From: Limnobaculum allomyrinae
GTDB lineage: Bacteria; Pseudomonadota; Gammaproteobacteria; Enterobacterales; Enterobacteriaceae
Assembly (NCBI RefSeq): GCF_016649425.1
Contig: NZ_JADRCR010000001.1
Span: forward strand, 310,001-374,000
Length of the DNA stretch: 64,000 nucleotides
Reading direction: 5' to 3'
Part shown: piece after piece, positions 48,353 through 55,294 of the stretch
How positions within the stretch are numbered: the stretch's first letter is position 1
How the letters are laid out: each line of letters begins with the position of its first letter
The notes under the pieces: generated by a model
Told to the model about the DNA's origin: nothing
The model's input: the letters and a program-made list of their open reading frames with translations, nothing else
Database searches by the model: none
Made by a program: the position numbers and the translations under genes

Positions 48353-49714
48353 ATGCAAGAAACCGTATTAACGCGCATTGTTCGTGATAAGCAAGTTTGG
48401 GTCGCAGAACGTCGTCAAAAACAGCCACTGGAAAGCTTTCGTCATAAAGTTATTCCCAGCGAGCGTAACTTCTACCAGGCATTAACCAGTGATAACAGCG
48501 TTTTTATTCTGGAATGTAAAAAGGCCTCTCCATCAAAGGGGGTAATTCGCCAGAATTTTGATCCGCGTGCCATTGCAGAAAGTTACCGTAATTTTGCTTC
48601 TGTTATTTCTGTATTGACCGATGAAAAATACTTTCAAGGCAATTTTGATTATTTAACGCTGGTCAGTAATCAGGTTCATCAACCGGTTTTGTGCAAAGAT
48701 TTTATTATTGATGAATATCAGATCTATTTAGCTCGCTTTTATCATGCCGATGCCGTTCTGCTGATGCTTTCAGTGCTGGATGATGAACAATATATCGCGC
48801 TGTCCGCCGTTGCTCACTCTCTCAATATGGGCGTGTTAACGGAGGCCAGTAATGAAAGTGAGCTACAACGAGCTATTGCACTACAGGCTCGTGTTGTTGG
48901 CATTAATAATCGGGACTTACGCGATCTTTCCATCGATTTGAATCGTACCCGTACCATGGCACCACAGTTACCTGAATCCACTATCGTTATCAGCGAATCC
49001 GGTATTCATAACTACCAGCAAGTGCGTGAACTCAGCCAGTACGCTGATGGTTTTCTTATTGGAAGCGCACTGATGTCCGAAGAAAATCTGGATCTGGCCA
49101 TACGTCGCGTTCTTTTCGGTGCGAATAAAGTATGTGGATTAACCCGATCAGAAGATGCGGCTGCCGCTTATCATGCTGGTGCCGTATATGGCGGTTTAAT
49201 TTTTGTCGGCAAATCGCCGCGCTATATTGATTTAGTTCAGGCTCAAAAAGTAGTAGCTGCAGCCCCATTAAACTGGGTTGGTGTATTCAGCAATGCGAAA
49301 GCCGATACCATTTGTCTGGCGGTTGAACGACTTAATCTCTCAGCCGTTCAACTGCACGGTAATGAAGATAACGACTATATTGATGACTTACGTTCACGCT
49401 TACCGGCAACTTGCCTGATCTGGAAAGCACAAACGGTTGATGGTCAGCTACCCGAATTGAATCATCCTCAGGTTGATTGCTATGTCCTGGATAATGGTGC
49501 TGGTGGTACCGGACAAACTTTCGACTGGCAAGTTTTGCAAGGCCAAACGCTGGACAAGGCAATGGTAGCCGGTGGATTAAACCCGGGCAATACCGCTGCA
49601 GCAGCCAACCTTGGCTGTCAGGGGCTGGATTTCAATTCCGGCGTGGAAAGCGAGCCTGGTCATAAAGACATTACTAAAATCAACGCGGTATTTAGCATAC
49701 TACGCAACTATTAA
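48353..49714 (+). CDS. trpC: Bifunctional indole-3-glycerol-phosphate synthase / phosphoribosylanthranilate isomerase
   Basis: 453 residues, the enterobacterial TrpC-TrpF fusion. The IGPS barrel (~1-255) has ILECKKASPSKGVIR, CKDFIIDEYQIYLAR and ISESGIHNYQQV. The PRAI barrel (~256-453) begins KVCGLTRSEDA with the catalytic Cys and has VQLHGNED and the Asp in YVLDNGAGGTG. An ATG also occurs one codon earlier, touching the trpD stop. The second ATG is 7 nt from GAGG and matches the E. coli start. Confidence 0.96.
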   Translation: MQETVLTRIVRDKQVWVAERRQKQPLESFRHKVIPSERNFYQALTSDNSVFILECKKASPSKGVIRQNFDPRAIAESYRNFASVISVLTDEKYFQGNFDYLTLVSNQVHQPVLCKDFIIDEYQIYLARFYHADAVLLMLSVLDDEQYIALSAVAHSLNMGVLTEASNESELQRAIALQARVVGINNRDLRDLSIDLNRTRTMAPQLPESTIVISESGIHNYQQVRELSQYADGFLIGSALMSEENLDLAIRRVLFGANKVCGLTRSEDAAAAYHAGAVYGGLIFVGKSPRYIDLVQAQKVVAAAPLNWVGVFSNAKADTICLAVERLNLSAVQLHGNEDNDYIDDLRSRLPATCLIWKAQTVDGQLPELNHPQVDCYVLDNGAGGTGQTFDWQVLQGQTLDKAMVAGGLNPGNTAAAANLGCQGLDFNSGVESEPGHKDITKINAVFSILRNY

Positions 49715-49747
49715 TAACGACAAAAGTGGAAGACTAAGGGATATAAC

Positions 49748-50938
49748 ATGACATTACTTAACCCCTATTTCGGCGAGTTTGGCGGGATGTATGTACCTCA
49801 AATCCTGATGCCCGCATTACAGCAACTGGAAGAGGCTTTCGTCAGTGCTCAAAGAGATCCGGCATTTCATGCTGAATTTCAAGATTTACTGAGAAACTAT
49901 GCTGGTCGCCCAACACCATTGACCTTGTGCCGCAATCTGACGGCGGGAAGTAAAACCAAGCTGTATCTGAAGCGTGAAGATTTATTACACGGCGGTGCTC
50001 ATAAAACCAATCAGGTACTGGGTCAAGCCCTGTTAGCAAAACGCATGGGCAAAACCGAAATTATCGCTGAAACCGGTGCTGGCCAACACGGTGTTGCAGC
50101 GGCATTAGCCAGTGCCTTGTTGGGTTTAAAGTGTCGGGTTTACATGGGAGCTAAAGACGTTGAGCGTCAGTCACCAAACGTTTTCAGAATGCGCCTGATG
50201 GGTGCTGAAGTTATTCCTGTTCACAGTGGTTCTTCCACCCTGAAAGATGCCTGTAATGAGGCGCTACGCGACTGGTCTGGTAATTATGATACCGCTCACT
50301 ATCTGCTGGGTACTGCTGCGGGGCCACATCCATTCCCAACCATCGTACGTGAGTTCCAACGGATGATTGGTGAAGAAACCAAAGAGCAAATGAAAGAGCG
50401 TGAAAATTGTCTGCCGGACGCGGTTATCGCCTGTATTGGCGGTGGCTCAAACGCCATTGGTATGTTCGCCGATTTTATCGAAGAATCCCGCGTTCGACTG
50501 ATCGGTGTTGAACCTGCCGGATTAGGTATCGAATCCGGACAGCACGGAGCACCATTAAAACACGGCCGCGTTGGTATCTACTTTGGTATGAAGTCACCGA
50601 TGATGCAAACCAGCGAAGGCCAAATTGAAGAGTCCTACTCAATTTCTGCCGGTCTCGATTTCCCTTCTGTTGGGCCACAACATGCCCACCTGAACAGCAT
50701 AGGTCGCGCAGAATACGTTTCAATTACTGATGATGAAGCGCTGGATGCCTTTAAACAACTATCCCGCCATGAGGGAATTATCCCTGCACTGGAGTCTTCT
50801 CATGCCCTGGCTTACGCCCTGAAAATGATTGCCGCAGAGCCGGAAAAAGAACAAATTCTGGTGGTCAATCTATCCGGTCGTGGTGATAAAGACATTTTTA
50901 CAGTTCATGATATTTTAAAAGCGCGGGGAGAAATCTGA
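49748..50938 (+). CDS. trpB: Tryptophan synthase beta chain
   Basis: 396 residues. The PLP lysine is in [11 protein letters not shown] (~87), the phosphate-binding loop is [12 protein letters not shown] (~230), and [11 protein letters not shown] contains the catalytic Glu. [13 protein letters not shown] closes the site. It condenses indole with serine in the alpha2-beta2 complex. Its stop overlaps the trpA ATG (TGATG). Confidence 0.97.
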   Translation: MTLLNPYFGEFGGMYVPQILMPALQQLEEAFVSAQRDPAFHAEFQDLLRNYAGRPTPLTLCRNLTAGSKTKLYLKREDLLHGGAHKTNQVLGQALLAKRMGKTEIIAETGAGQHGVAAALASALLGLKCRVYMGAKDVERQSPNVFRMRLMGAEVIPVHSGSSTLKDACNEALRDWSGNYDTAHYLLGTAAGPHPFPTIVREFQRMIGEETKEQMKERENCLPDAVIACIGGGSNAIGMFADFIEESRVRLIGVEPAGLGIESGQHGAPLKHGRVGIYFGMKSPMMQTSEGQIEESYSISAGLDFPSVGPQHAHLNSIGRAEYVSITDDEALDAFKQLSRHEGIIPALESSHALAYALKMIAAEPEKEQILVVNLSGRGDKDIFTVHDILKARGEI

Positions 50939-51741
50939 TGGATCGTTATCAACAATTATTTGAACGTCTGGCTGCCAACAACCAGGGCGCTTTTGTTCCT
51001 TTTGTTACGCTGGGAGACCCAAACCCGGAGCTCTCGCTGGAAATTATCGATACCTTAGTTACCGCAGGCGCCGATGCTCTGGAGTTGGGGATTCCATTCT
51101 CCGACCCGCTGGCTGATGGCCCAACGATTCAAAGCGCCACCTTACGTGCTTTTGCCTCAGGGGTGACACCGTCACTTTGCTTTGAGTTATTAGGCAAGAT
51201 CCGGGCAAAACACCCTGATATCCCGATTGGTTTACTGATGTACGCTAACCTGGTGTTTAGTCGCGGTATTGACGAGTTTTATGCACAGTGTGCAAAAGTT
51301 GGTGTAGATTCCGTACTGGTTGCGGATGTCCCACTGGAAGAATCACAACCCTATCGTCTGGCGGCACAGCGTCATAATATCGCGCCAATCTTTATCTGCC
51401 CGCCTAACGCCAACGATGAACTATTACGCCAAATTGCTACTCATGGCCGTGGTTATACCTACCTGCTCTCGCGCGCCGGTGTTACTGGTGCAGAAAATAA
51501 GGCTCATCTGCCACTGGAGCATCTGGTCGCCAAGCTGAAAGAATACAATGCAGCGCCGCCTATTCAGGGCTTTGGCATCTCAGAACCCTCACAGGTAAAA
51601 GCGGCTCTCACCAGCGGCGCAGCGGGCGCTATCTCCGGTTCAGCCATTGTGAAGATTATCGAACAAAGTCATCAACAGCCGAAAATTATGCTGGAAAAAC
51701 TGGCAGAGTTTGTTAAAGGGATGAAGGCAGCAACTAAGTGA
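50938..51741 (+). CDS. trpA: Tryptophan synthase alpha chain
   Basis: A 267-residue TIM barrel that cleaves indole-glycerol phosphate. Catalytic Glu and Asp lie in [18 protein letters not shown] (~49-66), and [10 protein letters not shown] and [16 protein letters not shown] bind phosphate. It is coupled to trpB by a one-base overlap. The trp terminator follows about 25 bp later. Confidence 0.97.
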   Translation: MDRYQQLFERLAANNQGAFVPFVTLGDPNPELSLEIIDTLVTAGADALELGIPFSDPLADGPTIQSATLRAFASGVTPSLCFELLGKIRAKHPDIPIGLLMYANLVFSRGIDEFYAQCAKVGVDSVLVADVPLEESQPYRLAAQRHNIAPIFICPPNANDELLRQIATHGRGYTYLLSRAGVTGAENKAHLPLEHLVAKLKEYNAAPPIQGFGISEPSQVKAALTSGAAGAISGSAIVKIIEQSHQQPKIMLEKLAEFVKGMKAATK

Positions 51742-51766
51742 TAAGTTAGTGTGTTTTATCTTATTA

Positions 51767-51793
51767 CAGGCCCGCTGTTTAGCGGGCCTGTTT
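51767..51793 (+). terminator. trp operon terminator
   Basis: A 10-bp perfect stem CAGGCCCGCT/AGCGGGCCTG with a GTTT loop (51767-51790), followed by TTTGATT. Confidence 0.88.
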
Positions 51794-52103
51794 GATTACG
51801 ACTTCATCCATAACATATTGAACTGTCAGCAATATTCTTTAATTATGAAGCGTTACCGTAATCATTTGTAAAAGTTCATGTACGGTTATGAACAAATAGG
51901 AAAGGTTTGGAAACTTATGGCGAGAAGCAACTTATGTGCGTTAATTCTATATATTCCTTTATAATCGTATAACGTAACGAAGAGGCAGACAGGCACGATA
52001 CATGTACCGCGCTCCTGCCCTCCAGGTGATGCGTACTCGCCTTCGGCTCGGCGCTTGAAATTAAAGGAAAGGCGCACACGTTTCGCAAGCGCCTAGGTTA
52101 TAA
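51794..52103. other. Left junction of the acquired island, no convincing gene
   Basis: 310 bp that change from AT-rich host-like sequence to GC-richer sequence near 51985. A 63-residue minus-strand reading frame at 51886-52077 has no recognisable domain and I do not call it. The hairpin AGGCGC-N13-GCGCCT at about 52069-52093 lies just past the small gene at 52104 and may be its 3' end. Confidence 0.5.
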
Positions 52104-52331
52104 TTATTTATTGTCTGCTATTTGTGATATCGCCAGAAACGCTTCAATACTTTGCTGTACTGATATAGTGGCAAAAGCTAATGCCTGACGTTTTAGGTTC
52201 TTCGGAAGCGAGTCGTGTGACGGGATGCGCCGTAGTTCTTCTTCACAATAATCAAATGTCAAACTGATGAAGTCATTCGCTTGTTCCTCAAAATCTTTGA
52301 ACGCCATACGGTTGCCTGTCTGTTTTGCCAT
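52104..52331 (-). CDS. Small alpha-helical protein of unknown function
   Basis: A 75-residue protein, MAKQTGNRMAFKDFEEQAND onward, ending AFLAISQIADNK. It is unrecognised. It is predicted all-helical and mildly acidic, with two cysteine-free helices and no membrane segment. The frame extends 33 codons upstream, but the ATG at 52331 has AAAGGAG exactly 8 nt before it. That ribosome-binding site lies inside an 8-bp hairpin (52336-52355). It is the leftmost gene of the acquired region and has no visible partner. Confidence 0.55.
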   Translation of the reverse strand: MAKQTGNRMAFKDFEEQANDFISLTFDYCEEELRRIPSHDSLPKNLKRQALAFATISVQQSIEAFLAISQIADNK

Positions 52332-52335
52332 GTCC

Positions 52336-52355
52336 AAAACTCCTTTTGGAGTTTT
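52336..52355 (-). promoter_or_regulatory. Hairpin enclosing the ribosome-binding site of the 75-residue gene
   Basis: AAAACTCC-loop-GGAGTTTT, an 8-bp perfect stem. On the minus-strand transcript the GGAG of the ribosome-binding site pairs with CTCC, so the site would be closed when folded. Confidence 0.6.
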
Positions 52356-52383
52356 CGGCACACCGCTACGATGCTGCTCCATA

Positions 52384-52415
52384 TAAAAAACCGCCTGTAA
52401 TGCTACAAAGCGGTT
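52384..52415 (-). terminator. Terminator-like hairpin in the leader of the 75-residue gene
   Basis: AACCGC/GCGGTT with a 15-nt loop, then a T-run reading on the minus strand. It lies about 55 nt upstream of the gene, so it could be an attenuator or the end of a lost upstream gene. Confidence 0.55.
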
Positions 52416-52450
52416 ATTTGAACGCCACAAGCGAGAAATAGCAGTCCATT

Positions 52451-52551
52451 TCTCATAGGGCTAACGCACAGAGGCACCAAACGCATTCTCGATGCGGGAT
52501 GCTTATTGGATACCGAACTGTGCGCAGCAGCTTGGCGTTTATGAGATTTTT
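52451..52551. repeat. Three-helix inverted-repeat element followed by T6
   Basis: Nested dyads: TCTCATA (52451-52457) with TATGAGA (52540-52546), CGCACAG (52465-52471) with CTGTGCG (52518-52524), and CGCAT/ATGCG (52482-52486 with 52492-52496). TTTTTT follows at 52546-52551. It may be a structured RNA, a compound terminator, or a mobile-element end. Confidence 0.55.
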
Positions 52552-52569
52552 TCTCTACAAATTTTCCTC

Positions 52570-52619
52570 TTGTGTTCCGTGCTAAACTTTTTGTATAAAA
52601 ACGAATAGGTCATTTGACC
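52570..52619 (+). promoter_or_regulatory. Promoter and palindromic operator of the Crp/Fnr-type regulator
   Basis: TTGTGT (52570-52575), an 18-bp spacer, and TATAAA (52594-52599), then the dyad GGTCATTTGACC (52608-52619) at about the transcription start. The same dyad lies upstream of the convergent operon at 54883-54894. Confidence 0.6.
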
Positions 52620-52644
52620 CAAAATAGTTTTACGGTGAAATAAC

Positions 52645-53259
52645 ATGAATTTATATGATGAAATCCCCGACAAGTTCAGGCAAAAAATTAAGCGCAAAAG
52701 ATATAGCAAAGGCGAGGCAATCCTTTTCTCAGAAAGAGAAAATGATTCCGTATACTTTATGATAGAGGGGAAGGCAGAAGCGTATATTCCAACTTTAAAA
52801 GGAACATTCTCTAATATCTATCTATATGCAGAGGGGAGTTTCTTTGGTGAAATAGAGCAATTTTACAAAGGAAGAAAGCCCGTCTCTATAACTGCGTCTA
52901 CAGAATGTGTAGTTGATACCCTGCATAAAGATCATTTTTTAGAATGGTTGAGTAAAGATTTTGAATCAACAAAGTTTCTGATTCAAGAAATCGCGCATAA
53001 GTTAATTATCAATAGTGATATTATTGAAGAACTTTCATCATTGACAATTAAAGAACGTGTTTTACGCAGGGTATTCATTCATCATAAAAATAATACATTA
53101 TGCAACCTTACAAAAATCCAACTTTCTAAAGAGGTTAACGCTCCAATACGAAGCGTGAATAGAATTATTGAAGAATGTATGAAGCAAGGAGCAATTTTAT
53201 ACGAAAAGAAAAAATTTGTTGTTACAGACGAAGATTTTCTTTCGCGTTACTCCATGTGA
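52645..53259 (+). CDS. Crp/Fnr-family transcriptional regulator
   Basis: 204 residues. Residues ~15-110 form a cyclic-nucleotide-binding-type beta-roll (YSKGEAILFSERENDSVYFMIEGKAEAY, then GSFFGEIEQFYKG). A long dimer helix follows, then a C-terminal Crp-type helix-turn-helix, LTKIQLSKEVNAPIRSVNRIIEECMKQG. There are no N-terminal cysteines for an FNR Fe-S cluster, and the phosphate-cassette arginine of CRP is not clear, so the ligand is unknown. The gene is AT-rich and Lys/Ile-rich, unlike its chromosomal neighbours, which suggests transfer. It is convergent with the GNAT/aaRS-like operon and shares its palindromic upstream site. Confidence 0.85.
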   Translation: MNLYDEIPDKFRQKIKRKRYSKGEAILFSERENDSVYFMIEGKAEAYIPTLKGTFSNIYLYAEGSFFGEIEQFYKGRKPVSITASTECVVDTLHKDHFLEWLSKDFESTKFLIQEIAHKLIINSDIIEELSSLTIKERVLRRVFIHHKNNTLCNLTKIQLSKEVNAPIRSVNRIIEECMKQGAILYEKKKFVVTDEDFLSRYSM

Positions 53260-53286
53260 TGAACAATCAGTAAATACAAAATAAAA

Positions 53287-53340
53287 TACAGCCACCGGAA
53301 TGATGTTTTTTGCATCTTCTGGTGGCTGTATTCTTTGTTT
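53287..53340. terminator. Bidirectional terminator between the regulator and the GNAT gene
   Basis: TACAGCCACC/GGTGGCTGTA (53287-53296 with 53321-53330), with further imperfect inner pairing and a T-rich tract after it. Confidence 0.8.
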
Positions 53341-53345
53341 TCCTG

Positions 53346-53843
53346 TCAGTTTACTAAGCCATACATATAGGAATCAAAAAACTGCCCATTCTTGAACACA
53401 GATTTTTTCAACACCCCTTCCATTTCAAATCCGCATTTTTCCAGAACTTTACAAGATTCTTTGTTATATGAGTAAACAGCCGCAAAGAGCCTTGCAAGGT
53501 TGTATTGGCCAAATGCAATACAGCACATTTGCCTGGCGGCATCGGTCATAATCCCTTTGCCCCAATATAGCTCGGCTAACCAATAGCCGATTTCAGCACT
53601 CTTGGCGTAAACATCTTCGCCCAACGTTAAGCTAATAACGCCGACAGCTTTATCGTCATGGAAAATTGCACGGTTTACTTGCTTGCTTTCGGGGGTATCA
53701 ATGCAAAATTCGACAAATTGCCGTGCGTTTTCTTCTGTATAGGGATGCGGGAAAATATCGCGCAAATTGTCTGCAATTTTTTTGTTATTGGCGAATATGG
53801 CAATGTCGCTCACATAGTCGTAAGATAGTTTTTTAATTTCCAT
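53346..53843 (-). CDS. GNAT-family N-acetyltransferase (RimJ/RimL-like)
   Basis: A 165-residue single GNAT domain, MEIKKLSYDYVSDIAIFANN onward. AEIGYWLAELYWGKGIMTDAARQ is the acetyl-CoA-binding motif A with the GKG turn, and NKESCKVLEKCGFEMEGVLKKSVFKNGQFFDS is the conserved RimJ/RimL-type end. The substrate could be a protein N-terminus, an aminoacyl compound or an antibiotic. The frame is open upstream to 53897, but that part overlaps the preceding gene; the ATG at 53843 starts 13 nt after its stop. It is cotranscribed with the aaRS-like gene. Confidence 0.85.
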   Translation of the reverse strand: MEIKKLSYDYVSDIAIFANNKKIADNLRDIFPHPYTEENARQFVEFCIDTPESKQVNRAIFHDDKAVGVISLTLGEDVYAKSAEIGYWLAELYWGKGIMTDAARQMCCIAFGQYNLARLFAAVYSYNKESCKVLEKCGFEMEGVLKKSVFKNGQFFDSYMYGLVN

Positions 53844-53856
53844 TTTTATTCTCACT

Positions 53857-54783
53857 TTATGCCTTACAAAAGAGAAGCCTATCCAAACCAACTCCACTTA
53901 TTAGGCATTTTTGTTTTTTACTTCCGAGCATTTGATAAATCCAATCAACAAATCCGCCATCACCGATTTCAATCTTTTCACCATCTATTTCCACGAATAT
54001 TTTGAAATTGATCCCCTGATAATATTTATTGTCCATATCGCTAGAATCATAAGAAAGTGACACATCAGGGAACGCATTTTGAATAACTTCGGACATTTTG
54101 GCAAAAAAGCCGTCACTATCTTTATATCCATTTCTTTTTCGCAAAACGATGGATAATTTTGTGCTGAATTGTTCCTGGAAAAAATCTTTATAAAAAAGAA
54201 GATGTTTGTCCAAAAGCTCTGTTTCGCAGCGATAAGATCCAGTATCTTTGCCCGAAGAAACCATACAAAAAATGCCAAAATGAGCAAAAAAACCCATGCC
54301 CGAATATTGTTGCGCCCGAGTAACTCTTGCAGTTGCAGCGTAATGCAATGGATACGTGTTGCTTTCTTTTCTTTTTTTTAATTTGTCAGCAATAATAATT
54401 GCCAGCATATTAGATGGATCGGCCAAGGTTTCTGTACCACGCACTGCACTGACAATATTGTACTGATCAACACACCCAAATACGCTACAACTTCCAAGAG
54501 GAGCAGATGGTGAAAGAAGAACAGTCTGTATATCCATTTTTTGCGCTGCTAATAGTAATTGAGCTTCTAGATCATGAAAATTTGCCGGGTTAATATCGCT
54601 GGGCGTAGAAAAACGGTTCAATTGAAACACTTTTAAAACATCAGCCGCGGTAAACCTATCTGTCTGTTTTTCAAAAACTTCTAACAGTACCGAATTTAAG
54701 TCTGACTTTGACAAAGAAAGGAGTTTATCTACTATTTTTTCGTCGCCTATCTTTTCTAATATCTTGCTATTTATTGTATTCAT
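53857..54783 (-). CDS. Stand-alone class II aminoacyl-tRNA-synthetase-like protein
   Basis: 308 residues. The N-terminal ~70 are helical. From ~85 there is a class II aaRS-like core: SPSAPLGSCSVFGCVDQYNIVSAVRG, LHYAATARVTRAQ, a motif-2-like AHFGIFCM...GSYRCETELLDKH (R-x-E), and a C-terminal motif 3 ISGVGLDRLLF (G-x-G-x-D-R). No anticodon-binding or editing domain is present, so it is a paralogue, not a housekeeping synthetase. It may adenylate a carboxylate or transfer an amino acid. GAGGAT lies 8 nt before the ATG at 54783, better than the earlier in-frame start. It heads the operon with the GNAT gene, under the GGTCAAATGACC site. Confidence 0.65.
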   Translation of the reverse strand: MNTINSKILEKIGDEKIVDKLLSLSKSDLNSVLLEVFEKQTDRFTAADVLKVFQLNRFSTPSDINPANFHDLEAQLLLAAQKMDIQTVLLSPSAPLGSCSVFGCVDQYNIVSAVRGTETLADPSNMLAIIIADKLKKRKESNTYPLHYAATARVTRAQQYSGMGFFAHFGIFCMVSSGKDTGSYRCETELLDKHLLFYKDFFQEQFSTKLSIVLRKRNGYKDSDGFFAKMSEVIQNAFPDVSLSYDSSDMDNKYYQGINFKIFVEIDGEKIEIGDGGFVDWIYQMLGSKKQKCLISGVGLDRLLFCKA

Positions 54784-54842
54784 TGGCCGTATCCTCAAAG
54801 ATGATTTTCTAAATGGCCTTTTCTCTGACCAAATTGCCAGCA

Positions 54843-54894
54843 GTGGTGCAATACAAATAACTGTTTCTCAAGCAGCAAGAAAGGTCAAATGACC
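54843..54894 (-). promoter_or_regulatory. Promoter and palindromic operator of the aaRS-like/GNAT operon
   Basis: The dyad GGTCAAATGACC (54883-54894) is the reverse complement of the one before the regulator, and CAAAAT follows both. On the minus strand it precedes TTGCTG (54878-54873), a 17-bp spacer and TGTATT (54855-54850). That places its centre about 45 bp before the likely start near 54843, a position used by Crp-type activators. Confidence 0.55.
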
Positions 54895-54904
54895 CAAAAT
54901 CGAG

Positions 54905-54949
54905 CAGCCTCTTGAATATTCATTCACGGATTCAAGAGGCTGTTTTTAT
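54905..54949 (+). terminator. Strong terminator with no visible plus-strand gene
   Basis: A 13-bp perfect stem CAGCCTCTTGAAT/ATTCAAGAGGCTG (54905-54917 with 54930-54942) followed by TTTTT. No plus-strand gene lies upstream nearby, so it may be a leftover or an insulator for the island. Confidence 0.8.
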
Positions 54950-54952
54950 AGG

Positions 54953-55054
54953 CTATGATTTTCCATTACACTCCGGCCAGCCGGTGCAGCCCCAGAAGTC
55001 ATAACCACCTTTGCCGGGCTTTTTTACCCGATGCACCATAGGCTTGCCGCATTC
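54953..55054 (-). pseudogene. Fragment of a topoisomerase-type C4 zinc-finger protein
   Basis: Minus-strand residues ECGKPMVHRVKKPGKGGY then DFWGCTGWPECNGKS and a stop. CGKPM...WGCTGWPEC is the pattern of topoisomerase C4 zinc fingers often found in mobile-element proteins. The first cysteine of the finger is missing at the upstream break. It lies in the same frame as the integrase fragment, after a TGA at 55055-55057. Confidence 0.75.
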
Positions 55055-55246
55055 TCACGTCACCGCCCCAGCCCCCGACTCCGTATACAGAAACTTCATG
55101 GACACCAAATGGTTCGTGGCTTCGACACGGCGCAACGCATCAAGAAAGTCAGGTGTTTTCAAGCTGCTCACAGGCATTTTGCCCAATAGCGGGAAAGCAT
55201 ACCGCTCCAATACGCGCTGATAGCTTTGCAGAGATTTTTCCGCCAC
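55055..55246 (-). pseudogene. Fragment of a phage/island tyrosine integrase (core-binding domain)
   Basis: About 50 recognisable residues: EKSLQSYQRVLERYAFPLLG and MPVSSLKTPDFLDALRRVEA form part of the N-terminal core-binding (SAM-like) domain of P4-type integrases. After about NHL the sequence no longer looks like an integrase and ends at a TGA. The catalytic domain with R-H-R-Y is absent. Confidence 0.75.
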
Positions 55247-55294
55247 CTTTGAATTAATAAATCATGCTGAAGCGAGCATAGAAGCTCTCTTATT

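Noticed and set aside
51886-52077. 63-codon minus-strand frame at the left edge of the island
   Set aside because: No ribosome-binding site, no domain, and the composition changes abruptly within it, which suggests a junction rather than a gene.
52451-52551. Possible integron attC site (CTAACGCACAG ... CTGTGCG resemblance)
   Set aside because: The outer cores do not fit RYYYAAC and GTTRRRY and do not pair with each other as attC R sites should; no integrase of integron type is present.
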